Assembly: GCF_003285545.1 (NCBI RefSeq)
Contig: NZ_QLNV01000022.1
Location: 1 to 64,000 of the forward strand
Reading direction: 5' to 3'
DNA length: 64,000 bases
Source of the DNA: Sinomicrobium soli
Lineage (GTDB): Bacteria > Bacteroidota > Bacteroidia > Flavobacteriales > Flavobacteriaceae
Positions 53,299 through 62,433 of this stretch are shown in pieces. Below the pieces are notes generated by a model, which was given only the letters and a program-made list of their open reading frames with translations, was not told where the DNA came from and did no database searches. Position 1 is the first letter of the stretch; every line of letters starts with the position of its first letter. The position numbers and the translations under genes are program-made.

Positions 53299-55201
53299 GA
53301 GAAACCACAGATACCTTATCCTCCTTCCAACCCTTTTTCTATGGGGGTGTATTGCCGGTAAATACGATGCTCCCGAAGCGGATTGTGAGGGGGAAGGCCC
53401 GGAAGTCAATATCACATTTTCGGGGTTAAAGGAATTGTACGGAGAGGCCGTGATGCGGATTACGGAACCCCTTGTCGCGGAGGGATACGTGGTTTCCGAT
53501 GACCGGGCCGGGAATTTTTACGGGAACCTCTACCTGCAGGACACCCCGGAATCGCCCCGGGAGGGCCTGAGGGTAGACTTGGATATAAGGGATGCCCACC
53601 TGCTATTCCCTGTAGGACAGAAGGTCGTGCTGAACCTGCAGGGGATGTACCTGGGGAAAAGCCGGGGAAGTTATGCGGTAGGAGGTGTGTACGCCAATGC
53701 AGGAGGAAACCTGAGCGTAGGCAGGCTTCCGGCATCGCAGGTAAAGTTCCATCTTTTTACCGGTTGCGACCTGCCCGCGAAGATCTCCCCCGTGAAAGCA
53801 GGCCCGGAACAGCTAAGCGATGTGATGATCGGCACCCTGGTACAGCTCGACAGCCTGGAAGTTGCGGTTAAAGACCTGTGTACCTCTTATGCCGTGCGGG
53901 GAGAGAGTGTTACCGAACGAATGCTGCAGGATTGCAGTGGGAATACCATAATACTCCGCAACAGCGGATATGCGGATTTTCAGGAGGTCATGCTTCCCCG
54001 CGGTAGCGGGACCGTTACGGGAGTGCTGGAAAAATATGCCGGAAAATACCAGCTTGTGGTGAGGGATACCAGTGATGTACAGCTCAACAGTCAACGCTGC
54101 GGGGGAATGGTATTGGAGGAATGCGGGGAGGAAGAAACGGCTTCGCTGCGTTTTGTGAGACAACTCTACAGTGGTGAGAAAACGCCTCTTCCGGAGGGAA
54201 TACGGGTAAATGCCACGGTGATATCGGACCGGAATTCCGGGACTACGCCCGGTACGGTGGCAGTGGTACAGGACGAAACCGGGGGAATACGCTGTGTCTT
54301 TGAAGGAACACATTCCCTGGACCGGAACGACCGGGTGGTGCTCGATCTGTCCGGGGCGGATCTGGAAGTAAAGGGAGAAGGCATGAGCATTACCGGAATT
54401 GCGGCGGAAAGGATTATATCCGTGGCAGAAGGCGATGCCGTAACGCCTGCGGACCTGTCGGTTTCGGATGACCTGTCTTCTTATGAAAGCACCCTGGTAC
54501 GGTTGCGACATGTACAGTTCGACCATGACGAACATGCCTATTCCGGTATCAGCCTGCTTACCGATTGTGTGGACTATGCAGGAGTATACACCCCGGAGGA
54601 AGCGGTTTTTTCAGGAGAATCCCTGCCCTCCGGAAAAGGGGATGTTACCGCAGTAGTATCGTTTAAAGACGGACAACCCTTTCTTGTACTTCGCGATACC
54701 GCGGATATTGACTTTAAGGCAGAACGGGAGGATTGTATGGAGGGCACTGATCTGATGCTTACCGAATATGTGGAAGGGTCGTCGTATAACAAGTATGTCG
54801 AAATATACAACCCCGCACCTCATTCCGTGGCGCTGAGGTGGTATGCCCTGGGCAGGGACAATAACGGGGATGGCGATTTCGGCGAAAGCTATATGCTGCC
54901 GCTTGCGGGAGAGATCGGTCCGGGGGAAACAAGAGTGTATGCCCATACCCGTGCCCTGATATATTCCGGGGAGATTGCGGGAGCCGCCGGGACGCCGATG
55001 AGCTTTAACGGGAATGACCAGGTGGTGCTGATAAGGAACGGCAGGGTCATTGACCGTGTGGGGGTTGCTGGAGACCATAACTGGGGAGCAGACACGACTT
55101 TCAGGAGAAAAACCGGGGTGGCCGCTCCGAACCCGGGATATGACGAAAGCGAATGGGACATGTATCCGCAGGACGATGTGAGCGGCCTGGGAGAGCGATA
55201 G
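53297..55201 (+). CDS. DUF5689-domain lipoprotein with C-terminal lamin-tail domain
   Basis: This 634-residue lipoprotein (LLPTLFLWGC, Cys18) has repeated DUF5689/OB-like modules (VAEGYVVSDDRAGNFYGNLY, NATVISDRNSGTTPGTVAVV). A lamin-tail-like domain covers about residues 475-620 (MLTEYVEGSSYNKYVEIYNP, GGNDQVVL-type strand FNGNDQVVLIRNGRVID). OB folds and lamin-tail domains occur in secreted DNA-binding and nuclease proteins. It follows the TonB receptor gene and may be its surface-exposed partner. The start is embedded in a heptamer array. Confidence 0.82.
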   Translation: MRNHRYLILLPTLFLWGCIAGKYDAPEADCEGEGPEVNITFSGLKELYGEAVMRITEPLVAEGYVVSDDRAGNFYGNLYLQDTPESPREGLRVDLDIRDAHLLFPVGQKVVLNLQGMYLGKSRGSYAVGGVYANAGGNLSVGRLPASQVKFHLFTGCDLPAKISPVKAGPEQLSDVMIGTLVQLDSLEVAVKDLCTSYAVRGESVTERMLQDCSGNTIILRNSGYADFQEVMLPRGSGTVTGVLEKYAGKYQLVVRDTSDVQLNSQRCGGMVLEECGEEETASLRFVRQLYSGEKTPLPEGIRVNATVISDRNSGTTPGTVAVVQDETGGIRCVFEGTHSLDRNDRVVLDLSGADLEVKGEGMSITGIAAERIISVAEGDAVTPADLSVSDDLSSYESTLVRLRHVQFDHDEHAYSGISLLTDCVDYAGVYTPEEAVFSGESLPSGKGDVTAVVSFKDGQPFLVLRDTADIDFKAEREDCMEGTDLMLTEYVEGSSYNKYVEIYNPAPHSVALRWYALGRDNNGDGDFGESYMLPLAGEIGPGETRVYAHTRALIYSGEIAGAAGTPMSFNGNDQVVLIRNGRVIDRVGVAGDHNWGADTTFRRKTGVAAPNPGYDESEWDMYPQDDVSGLGER

Positions 55202-55244
55202 GAAAACCATAAAAAAGCATAACTTAGTGGAAAAATAACGGATC

Positions 55245-56009
55245 ATGAAGGTTGCACTGATACAGACCACCCTGGAATGGGAAAACCCGGAGGCTAACAG
55301 GAAGCTTCTCGAAACCCGTATAAAAGCGCTGGAAACAGATACCGGTCTCGTGGTCCTTCCGGAGATGTTTACGTCGGGATTTACCATGAGCCCGGAGGGG
55401 GTGGCGGAGACCATGGAGGGGAATACCCTGGAATGGATGCGGAAATGGGCCGCGGAAAAAGATGCTGCAATAACCGGAAGTGTGGTTATCGCTGACAACA
55501 ACAAGTATTACAACCGGCTTTTGTTTGTACATCCGGAAGGAAAGGTGGAGTATTACGACAAACGGCACGCCTTTACCCTGGCCGGTGAGGAGAAGGTTTA
55601 CGGTACCGGGGACAGACAGCTTGTGGTCAGATACCGGGGCTGGAAAATATGCCTGATGATCTGTTACGACCTGCGTTTCCCGGTGTGGTCGAGGAATACC
55701 ACGGCTTACGATATGATCCTTTATGTGGCCAACTGGCCCCTGCCCAGGATAGGGGCATGGGATACCCTGCTACGGGCCAGGGCTATTGAGAACCTGAGTT
55801 ATTGTATAGGGGTAAACCGCGTCGGGGAAGACCATAACGGGCACCGGTATCCCGGGCACTCGGCGGTATACGACGCGCTGGGAAACCTTTCGGTATTCTC
55901 GGAACATGACGAAACACTCTACAGCGTACTGGATAGAGAACATATCATATCCTGCCGCGATAAATACCGTTTCCTGGACGACAGGGATGATTTTGCTTTA
56001 AATGTATAA
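55245..56009 (+). CDS. Nitrilase-superfamily amidohydrolase (omega-amidase-like)
   Basis: This 254-residue carbon-nitrogen hydrolase has the catalytic triad Glu40 (VLPEMFTSGF), Lys106 (YDKRHAF) and Cys140 (LMICYDLRFPVW). The pattern matches the YafV/omega-amidase branch, which hydrolyses alpha-ketoglutaramate or alpha-ketosuccinamate. It lies 43 bases after the DUF5689 gene but is a core metabolic enzyme in this phylum, so operon membership may be incidental. It converges on the Ig-like lipoprotein gene with 2 bases between. Confidence 0.92.
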   Translation: MKVALIQTTLEWENPEANRKLLETRIKALETDTGLVVLPEMFTSGFTMSPEGVAETMEGNTLEWMRKWAAEKDAAITGSVVIADNNKYYNRLLFVHPEGKVEYYDKRHAFTLAGEEKVYGTGDRQLVVRYRGWKICLMICYDLRFPVWSRNTTAYDMILYVANWPLPRIGAWDTLLRARAIENLSYCIGVNRVGEDHNGHRYPGHSAVYDALGNLSVFSEHDETLYSVLDREHIISCRDKYRFLDDRDDFALNV

Positions 56010-56011
56010 CC

Positions 56012-57700
56012 CTACTCCCTTTCCGGGATGCTGTCTCCCGGAATACTGTCTTTCGGTATCAGCTTAGGGGGTGGCGGTGAAGGCGGTTTTATATTGAAGT
56101 CCTGCTCGATCTCCCAGTTGGCCTTGATGTCCAGCTCTCCGGGGAAGTGCCTTACCCTTTCGGGTTGTCTCTTTTCGAGGTAATCCCCGGTGTCCCACCG
56201 GCGGTTGCCGTTGTCGTCGTAGATAACGCGAAGCAGGTATTTGCCCGGGTCGAGGTAATCGAAATCGTAATGGGGCTGTGCTTCGTCGGCAAAAACTTCG
56301 TCCTGTACCTCTCCCTTTTCATTGGTGAGCTGTACGATAACGGGAAACGATTCGATATTGTGGAGTATCATTCTCAGGTTGCCGTAATCGGCCGGGCTCC
56401 GGGTACTGAGGTTATAGCCCAGGGTGTCGTTGGTCTCCCCGAAAAAATCTTCTATGGCACCGGGAAGCAGGGTGAGCTGGTATTTCTGATTGGGCTGTAC
56501 GTCCCATTTCAGAACGGCGTTGTTTTCCTCCCGGTCTATGGAAGTGATAAATTCGACAGCGACAGAATCCTTGTCCAGCAGGGAGATAAAGCTGTCTGAA
56601 ACCGAGGTGATGGGCGTGTTTGCGCCTATGGTGAACGGATTTTTAAACGACAGGCTTCCTTTCTGGCCGGGAGCAATGGCCAGGGTGTCGTTATACAGTT
56701 CTTTTGTCTTTACGGTAAAAGTATCCCTGACCATCGACAGGGGGTTTGTCACCTGGAATATCAGGGAGTCGGCTTCCAGGTTTTTGAACCAGTAGTGTAT
56801 GGTATCTTTCTCCTTGTCTTTTACAAGCCGGTATGCAAAATCGGCCGGGGCCGGGGGCGACAGCAGTTCGACATCGAGGCTGTCTGCCGTACCTTCATAA
56901 CCGAAAATGATCCTGTTCTTGGCGGCCAGTACGGGCCGGGCAGCACGGTAGTAGGACCTGTCCTCAAACAGGTTAAGCCGGTATACCGAATCTGTGGGAA
57001 CCTCGATGAAATCACTGATAAAGGCGATCTTGTCCGTTTTGGGAACGTAGGTATTGGTCGACGAATGATCTTTCAGGCCTATCAGCAGGTATTTGCCGGC
57101 CTTGATATTGGTGATCTCGAAGGTCGTGGTGCTGTCGAGGGTATTGGTGATATAGGTGGGCAGCTGTTTGTAAACAATGGAATCGGTATAGGTGGTGTCT
57201 ACTTCATAGAGCAGTACGGAAACAAAATCATCCGTTTTCTTCTGTATGGCATCGGTGATATACCCTTTTACTTTAAGCGAATCTACATAGTCGCCGGTAG
57301 AAAAGACGTATTTGAAAAACGAATACGGATTCTCTTCATTGTTGTCCACAATACTTTGTCCGAAGTTCAGCACATAGGTGGTATTCTCCTTCAGGGTATC
57401 ATTTATTTTGATGTCGATATACTTGCTTGCCGTTCCCTGCGGCATGATCTCGGGAGTGGTTTTCATCGGGGGCGATACGATAAGCTGCTTCTGCATGTCC
57501 TTCAGCTTGATGTATTCGTCGAAGTAAATGCGGATCCTTTTGGCTTTGAAATGAATACTGGAAGTGTCGGGCTCTGCCGAAATCATGGTAGGAGGGGTCA
57601 TGTCCTTTTCACCCCCGGTAGGAGACCCTCTTTTGGCGCAGTTGAGCAGGGTGAGGAATATAAAAAGGAACAGCCCCGTATTTATCAGTTTTTGTCTCAT
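56012..57700 (-). CDS. Ig-like (Big_5-type) domain lipoprotein
   Basis: The start is the ATG at 57700. The 562-residue lipoprotein has a signal ending LLNCAKRG (Cys21). An N-terminal Big_5/Ig-like domain reads DMTPPTMISAEPDTSSIHFK, IRIYFDEYIKLKDMQKQLIV. Further beta-rich domains follow, and the tail is proline-rich (DFNIKPPSPPPPKL). Such proteins are frequent in Bacteroidota next to comF. Location is probably the outer membrane; function is unknown. Confidence 0.8.
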   Translation of the reverse strand: MRQKLINTGLFLFIFLTLLNCAKRGSPTGGEKDMTPPTMISAEPDTSSIHFKAKRIRIYFDEYIKLKDMQKQLIVSPPMKTTPEIMPQGTASKYIDIKINDTLKENTTYVLNFGQSIVDNNEENPYSFFKYVFSTGDYVDSLKVKGYITDAIQKKTDDFVSVLLYEVDTTYTDSIVYKQLPTYITNTLDSTTTFEITNIKAGKYLLIGLKDHSSTNTYVPKTDKIAFISDFIEVPTDSVYRLNLFEDRSYYRAARPVLAAKNRIIFGYEGTADSLDVELLSPPAPADFAYRLVKDKEKDTIHYWFKNLEADSLIFQVTNPLSMVRDTFTVKTKELYNDTLAIAPGQKGSLSFKNPFTIGANTPITSVSDSFISLLDKDSVAVEFITSIDREENNAVLKWDVQPNQKYQLTLLPGAIEDFFGETNDTLGYNLSTRSPADYGNLRMILHNIESFPVIVQLTNEKGEVQDEVFADEAQPHYDFDYLDPGKYLLRVIYDDNGNRRWDTGDYLEKRQPERVRHFPGELDIKANWEIEQDFNIKPPSPPPPKLIPKDSIPGDSIPERE

Positions 57701-57748
57701 CCGGAGATCGTTGTTTATCGCTGACAAAGTAACGATTATTTTTAATAA

Positions 57749-58444
57749 TTATATCGTAAAGGCCATGGTGGCAATGCTTACTTTAACATTCCCGGACTTT
57801 TGAAAGGCCAGCACACAGTGCTCGAGGGTGGCCCCGGTAGTTACCACATCATCGACAAGCAGGATATGGCAGTTCCCGATGTCCTGGCCTGGCCTGATGC
57901 CGAACAGGTTTTCCGTTTCTTCCCAGCGGTCGGCCTTTCCCCGGAATGCCTGCGCACGCGGATTGTCCTTTTTTACGAGAAGGGTGTCGCAATACCGTGC
58001 ATGCAGTGCGTCGGCCAGGCACCGGGCGAAGGCAGATACCTGGTTGTAGCCCCTCCTGCGATATTTTTTAGGGTGCAGTGGTACCGGGACGACAAGGTCT
58101 ACCGTATGGAGAAAAGGGCTTTCCCTGAGCAGGTGCCCGTACCATTTGCCTAAGAACAGCCCTATGTCGGGACGGTTCCTGTATTTGAGATGGTGGATGA
58201 GCTGTTGTGTGATCCCCTCTTTGCGGAAGAGGAGAAAAGAGGTGGCAAAGGCTATTCTTACACGTCCGTAAAACAGCCGTACTACGGGGTTCTCCTCCTG
58301 CAGGTGATAGGTGGTTTCGGGAATGCAGTGCCGGCAGGAGGTGCACAGCACCTGTTCTCCGGCAGAAAGATGCGAAGTACATCCCGGGCAGCTTAAAGGG
58401 AAAAGCAGGTTGAATATGTCGGAAAAGACGGTTGTAAATCTCAC
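57749..58444 (-). CDS. comF: ComF-family phosphoribosyltransferase-like protein
   Basis: This 231-residue protein has an N-terminal zinc ribbon with Cys19, Cys22, Cys34 and Cys37 (LSCPGCTS, LCTSCRHC). The C-terminal phosphoribosyltransferase fold has the PRPP-binding motif ILLVDDVVTTGATLEHC. ComF proteins act in DNA uptake in competent bacteria; the flavobacterial role is untested. It lies 48 bases upstream of the Ig-like lipoprotein gene on the same strand. Confidence 0.9.
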   Translation of the reverse strand: MRFTTVFSDIFNLLFPLSCPGCTSHLSAGEQVLCTSCRHCIPETTYHLQEENPVVRLFYGRVRIAFATSFLLFRKEGITQQLIHHLKYRNRPDIGLFLGKWYGHLLRESPFLHTVDLVVPVPLHPKKYRRRGYNQVSAFARCLADALHARYCDTLLVKKDNPRAQAFRGKADRWEETENLFGIRPGQDIGNCHILLVDDVVTTGATLEHCVLAFQKSGNVKVSIATMAFTI

Positions 58445-58626
58445 GAACTTAAATATTGATACAATATAAGTATAATCTTGTATAAAAGAAAGAAAAAGAC
58501 TTCATATTAAAATACTCTTGCCAACGGATATGACCGTGCCCTGCAGAACTTTTCACCTGTAACAAAAATAACGGGGAAAACCCCTTTTTTACCGGGCAAT
58601 ATCTTATCTTTCGCCCTTAAAAATCC

Positions 58627-58634
58627 TATTTTTG
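58627..58634 (+). promoter_or_regulatory. -10-like TATTTTTG just before glyS
   Basis: TATTTTTG ends 4 bases before the glyS ATG, so a transcript from it would be leaderless. A second site, TATCTTTC (58609-58616), would give a normal short leader. Confidence 0.3.
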
Positions 58635-58638
58635 CGTC

Positions 58639-60186
58639 ATGGCAAATCAAGACGAACATTTCAAGAAAGTAATAGCCCATGCGAAGGAATACGGTTATAT
58701 CTTTCCTTCCAGCGAAATATATGACGGGCTCAGTGCAGTATATGATTACGCCCAGAACGGGGTAGAATTAAAAAAGAACATCCGTGAATACTGGTGGAAG
58801 GCCATGGTTCAGATACACGGGAATATTGTGGGTATCGATGCTTCCATATTCATGCATCCCACCACCTGGAAGGCCTCGGGACACGTAGATGCTTTTAACG
58901 ATCCGCTGATCGACAACAAGGATTCCAAAAAACGCTACCGGGCAGATGTACTGGTGGAGGATTATGTGGCTAAAATAGAAGGCAAGATTGAAAAGGAAGT
59001 AGCCAAGGCACAAAAGCGTTTCGGAGCATCGTTTGACAAGGAACAGTTTCTGGCCACCAATGCCCGGGTAGTCAAATACCGCGAACAGGCCGAGGGCATT
59101 CTCAAGCGATTGGGGAGATCCCTGGAACATGAAGACCTGGCCGACGTAAAGGCGTTGATAGAGGAACTGGAAATTGCCGATCCGGAAACCGGGTCGAAAA
59201 ACTGGACGGATGTCAAGCAGTTCAACCTGATGTTCGGCACCAAGCTCGGGGCTTCTGCAGACAGCGCCATGGACCTGTACCTGCGCCCGGAAACGGCACA
59301 GGGGATCTTTGTTAATTTTCTGAATGTACAGAAAACCGGGAGAATGAAAATACCGTTCGGGATCGCCCAGACGGGTAAGGCTTTCCGGAATGAGATCGTG
59401 GCGAGACAGTTTATTTTCCGGCAGCGTGAATTCGAACAGATGGAGATGCAGTTCTTTGTGCGGCCCAACACCCAGAAGGAGTGGTATGAGACCTGGAAGG
59501 AAAACCGTTTGAAGTGGCATCTTTCACTGGGGCTGGGACCTGATAATTACCGTTTTCACGATCATGAAAAACTCGCGCATTACGCCGATGCGGCTACCGA
59601 TATCGAATTCCGTTTCCCTTTTGGTTTCAAGGAACTGGAAGGTATACATTCCCGAACCGATTTCGACCTGAGGAACCACGAAAAATACTCCGGTAAGAAA
59701 CTGCAGTATTTCGACCCGGAACTGAACGAAAGTTACGTGCCTTATGTGATCGAGACCTCTATCGGGCTCGACCGTATGTTCCTGGCCGTATTCGCGAACT
59801 CCCTCCGGGAGGAAGAGCTGGACAACGGCACTACCCGTACCGTACTCCGGATACCGGCGGTACTGGCCCCTGCCAAGGCGGCGGTTTTGCCCCTGGTAAA
59901 GAAAGACGGCCTGCCCGAAGTGGCCAGGAAGATCGTTGACGAACTGAAATGGGATTTTATGGTGCAGTATGACGACAAGGACGCCGTTGGACGCCGCTAC
60001 CGCAGACAGGATGCCGCGGGAACACCGTTCTGTATTACCGTCGATCACCAGACCCTGGAAGACAATACGGTGACCATCCGCCATCGCGATACCATGGAAC
60101 AGCAACGCGTAGCCATAGAGGAAGTACGTGCCATTATCCTGAAGGAAACCGATATGCGTACCTGGCTGATGCGTTTGGAGGACTGA
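58639..60186 (+). CDS. glyS: Glycyl-tRNA synthetase
   Basis: This 515-residue class II synthetase of the single-chain (alpha2) type has the class II motifs: motif 2 region GKAFRNEI with RQFIFRQREFEQMEMQFF, RPETAQGIF, and motif 3 ETSIGLDRMFLAVF. The C-terminal anticodon-binding domain starts near residue 405 (PAVLAPAKAAVLPLVKKDGL). Length is normal for Bacteroidota. It converges on the Gfo/Idh oxidoreductase gene. Confidence 0.96.
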   Translation: MANQDEHFKKVIAHAKEYGYIFPSSEIYDGLSAVYDYAQNGVELKKNIREYWWKAMVQIHGNIVGIDASIFMHPTTWKASGHVDAFNDPLIDNKDSKKRYRADVLVEDYVAKIEGKIEKEVAKAQKRFGASFDKEQFLATNARVVKYREQAEGILKRLGRSLEHEDLADVKALIEELEIADPETGSKNWTDVKQFNLMFGTKLGASADSAMDLYLRPETAQGIFVNFLNVQKTGRMKIPFGIAQTGKAFRNEIVARQFIFRQREFEQMEMQFFVRPNTQKEWYETWKENRLKWHLSLGLGPDNYRFHDHEKLAHYADAATDIEFRFPFGFKELEGIHSRTDFDLRNHEKYSGKKLQYFDPELNESYVPYVIETSIGLDRMFLAVFANSLREEELDNGTTRTVLRIPAVLAPAKAAVLPLVKKDGLPEVARKIVDELKWDFMVQYDDKDAVGRRYRRQDAAGTPFCITVDHQTLEDNTVTIRHRDTMEQQRVAIEEVRAIILKETDMRTWLMRLED

Positions 60187-60198
60187 TTTGGTTGTTAA

Positions 60199-60280
60199 GT
60201 TACTAAGTTATTGGGTTATTGAGTTAATAGGTGTTGCCTAAATAACTTAATAACCCAATAACCCAATAACCTAATAACCT
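60199..60280. terminator. Inverted octamer-repeat arms between convergent genes
   Basis: Four in-phase octamers (GTTACTAA, GTTATTGG, GTTATTGA, GTTAATAG; 60199-60230) face five inverted ones (AATAACTT, AATAACCC twice, AATAACCT twice; 60241-60280). A GTGTTGCC motif lies between. They can form a long AT-rich hairpin after both glyS and the oxidoreductase gene. The element is related to the one at 53107-53164. Confidence 0.6.
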
Positions 60281-61721
60281 ACTTGACGAGCTCCCATCCG
60301 GCGCGGTATTGCCGTTTTACAAACTGGTTTACGTCGTCGAAATTGGTCACTTTCATCGCCTCGTTGTCCCAGAGCAGTTTGAGGTTTCTTCCCGGGTACC
60401 TGTTTTCAACACGCAGGCCTGATCCGCGGATAGCGAGATTGGCCATCAACAGGGCTTCGGTAAGGGGACCGGAGATTTCAAACGGTGCGCTGACCTCCTT
60501 GTTGCCATACCCGGCAATACAGGCTTCCACCCATTGTGCATAATGCCCGGAAGCACTTCCCGGTACACGTTCGTATTTTACGGGAAGCTGGTGTTGTTCC
60601 GTGAGTGAAGTAGGTAATAACCGCGGGTTTTCCGCATAGGTGCCGGCCATCATCTTGCCCTTTGTACCGATAAACAGGATACCGTTGCCCCCGTCGCCGA
60701 ATACTTCGTTGGCCCCCAGTTCTTCCGGGCGTGCGGGTTGTATGCCTCCGTCCATCCAGTGGATCTTCACATCACCCGATGTTTTATCCGTTTTCGGGAA
60801 GGTCAGGACCGCAGAGCTGGATGGCGGACAGCTTTCCGGGAAATACCCGCGTTTGAATTCGTCCACATATACCGTGCCTACGCTGGCCTGCACATCTTTT
60901 ACGTATTGCAGTCCCAGTATGCTGAAAGGCGCTTCCATGATATGGCATCCCATATCGCCGAGGGCCCCCGTACCGTAATCCCACCATCCGCGCCAGTTAA
61001 ACGGCACCAGTTTGTCTATATACTCTTTGTAGGGCGCTGTGCCCAGCCAGAGGTCCCAGTCCAGTTCCTTGGGGATCTCCGCTTTCTGTGCAGGCCACGG
61101 AATTCCCTGCGGCCATACGGGCCTGTCGGTCCAGCCATAAATGGTATGAACATCTCCGATGAGCCCGGCATCGAACCATTCCCTCATGATACGTACCCCG
61201 TCTCCGGATGCTCCCTGGTTGCCCATCTGGGTGACTACCTTGTATTTTTTTGCGGCCTCGGTCAGTACCCGTGCCTCGTATACATCGTGGGTTAACGGCT
61301 TTTGCACGTAAACGTGTTTGCCGAGCTGCATGGCAGGCAATGCGTGTATCGCGTGGTTGTGATCCGGCCCGGATACGGAAACCGCATCGATATGCTTGTG
61401 CTCCTTCTCCAGCATTTCCCGGAAATCCTTGTAGTATTTGGCTTTTGGGAAACGCTTTACCGAATTTGCCGCCCTGCGGTCGTCTACATCACACAGATAG
61501 GCAATTTCGGCCTTGCCGCTCTCGTAGAAACTAAGAAGATCGGATTCTCCCTTGCCCCCTACTCCTATACCGGCGATGACGAGTTTGTCACTGGGTGCTG
61601 TAAAACCTGTTCCCCCGAGAACGTGACGGGGAACGATCATAAAGCCTGCAGCTGCTGCAGCACTTGTTTTAATAAAATTCCGACGGCTTGCTTCCGCCTT
61701 CGATTTCTTATTTTTTTTCAT
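60279..61721 (-). CDS. Tat-exported Gfo/Idh/MocA-family oxidoreductase
   Basis: This 480-residue protein has a twin-arginine signal at the N-terminus (SRRNFIKTSAAAAAGFMIVP, Arg13-Arg14). It then has a Rossmann domain (VIAGIGVGGKGESDLLSF), the EKP-like motif as VQKPLTHDVYEA, and an oxidoreductase C-terminal domain (GALGDMGCHIMEAPFSILGL). It should bind NAD(P) and act on a sugar or related substrate in the periplasm. Such enzymes are abundant in Bacteroidota. No partner gene is next to it. Confidence 0.92.
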   Translation of the reverse strand: MKKNKKSKAEASRRNFIKTSAAAAAGFMIVPRHVLGGTGFTAPSDKLVIAGIGVGGKGESDLLSFYESGKAEIAYLCDVDDRRAANSVKRFPKAKYYKDFREMLEKEHKHIDAVSVSGPDHNHAIHALPAMQLGKHVYVQKPLTHDVYEARVLTEAAKKYKVVTQMGNQGASGDGVRIMREWFDAGLIGDVHTIYGWTDRPVWPQGIPWPAQKAEIPKELDWDLWLGTAPYKEYIDKLVPFNWRGWWDYGTGALGDMGCHIMEAPFSILGLQYVKDVQASVGTVYVDEFKRGYFPESCPPSSSAVLTFPKTDKTSGDVKIHWMDGGIQPARPEELGANEVFGDGGNGILFIGTKGKMMAGTYAENPRLLPTSLTEQHQLPVKYERVPGSASGHYAQWVEACIAGYGNKEVSAPFEISGPLTEALLMANLAIRGSGLRVENRYPGRNLKLLWDNEAMKVTNFDDVNQFVKRQYRAGWELVK

Positions 61722-61901
61722 GGGTGTGATTTGAATATTAGGTTTTTTATGTTATTAGCCGAAAAAGTTACATAAAAAAAGGGTTAAAATCCATTAATAT
61801 GGAAAATCCTTTATGTGATTTAACATTTTAGCACGATTCTGAGACGTATTTTTACAATATGAAATCTTAGGGATTTTAGCTGGTCTTTTAACTCTTGGTT
61901 T

Positions 61902-62020
61902 GTCATTCCGACGATAGAGCCTGTCCCGGCCTTTTCGGTCGGGGAGGAATCTCCGGTTCTTCGGTTATGCTGTTGAAGTTCCTTTGGTCTGGGGTTGAGA
62001 TTCCCTGCCTGGCCGGCAGG
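61902..62020. repeat. Copy of the GTCATTCCGACGATAG repeat
   Basis: It starts GTCATTCCGACGATAGAGCC at 61902 and ends at the boundary of the duplicated 310-bp block. The preceding 61740-61900 is AT-rich with no feature I recognise. Confidence 0.65.
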
Positions 62021-62327
62021 GGTGGGCAGCTATGCTGGCCGGGGAGTTTTGAACGGCCTGAACTTTGGCGTATATTCCCAAAGGTTTGGGATTATCCTTA
62101 TGATCCGGGCTTTCAAAACCCTCCGTCTCATCGAAGATGAGCCACCTCCCTTCGTCTGAAGGGAGGAGTTATGTGTGGGTTTATCACATTTGATCTATGA
62201 AGACAAAAACGTCATCTTCATTTATGCGGTTGCCCAAACGTTAGGTCTCTGAATGACATTGTTGTCATTCCGACGATAGGAGGAATCTCTTTTGCTCCGT
62301 TATGCTGTTGAGATTCTTTCGGGCCGG
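62018..62327. repeat. Copy B of the ~310-bp non-coding duplicated block
   Basis: Nearly identical to 13634-13945. Visible differences are GAACGG for GACCGG, GGCG for AACG, TTTATG for TTGATG, CCCAAA for CTTAAA and a small indel. It keeps the same nested palindromes and orientation. Confidence 0.75.
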
Positions 62328-62356
62328 ACAGGCGGGTTCCCTGCGCTCTGAATGAC
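62264..62356. repeat. Copy of the GTCATTCCGACGATAG repeat
   Basis: A complete copy runs from GTCATTCCGACGATAG at 62264 to GAATGAC at 62350-62356. Its first part overlaps the duplicated block. Confidence 0.7.
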
Positions 62357-62433
62357 ATTTGGCCCCAAGCTGCAACAAAAATCCCTTTAAACATAAACTA
62401 CCATATGTAAATAGTTTGGTTTAAATTTATGCT

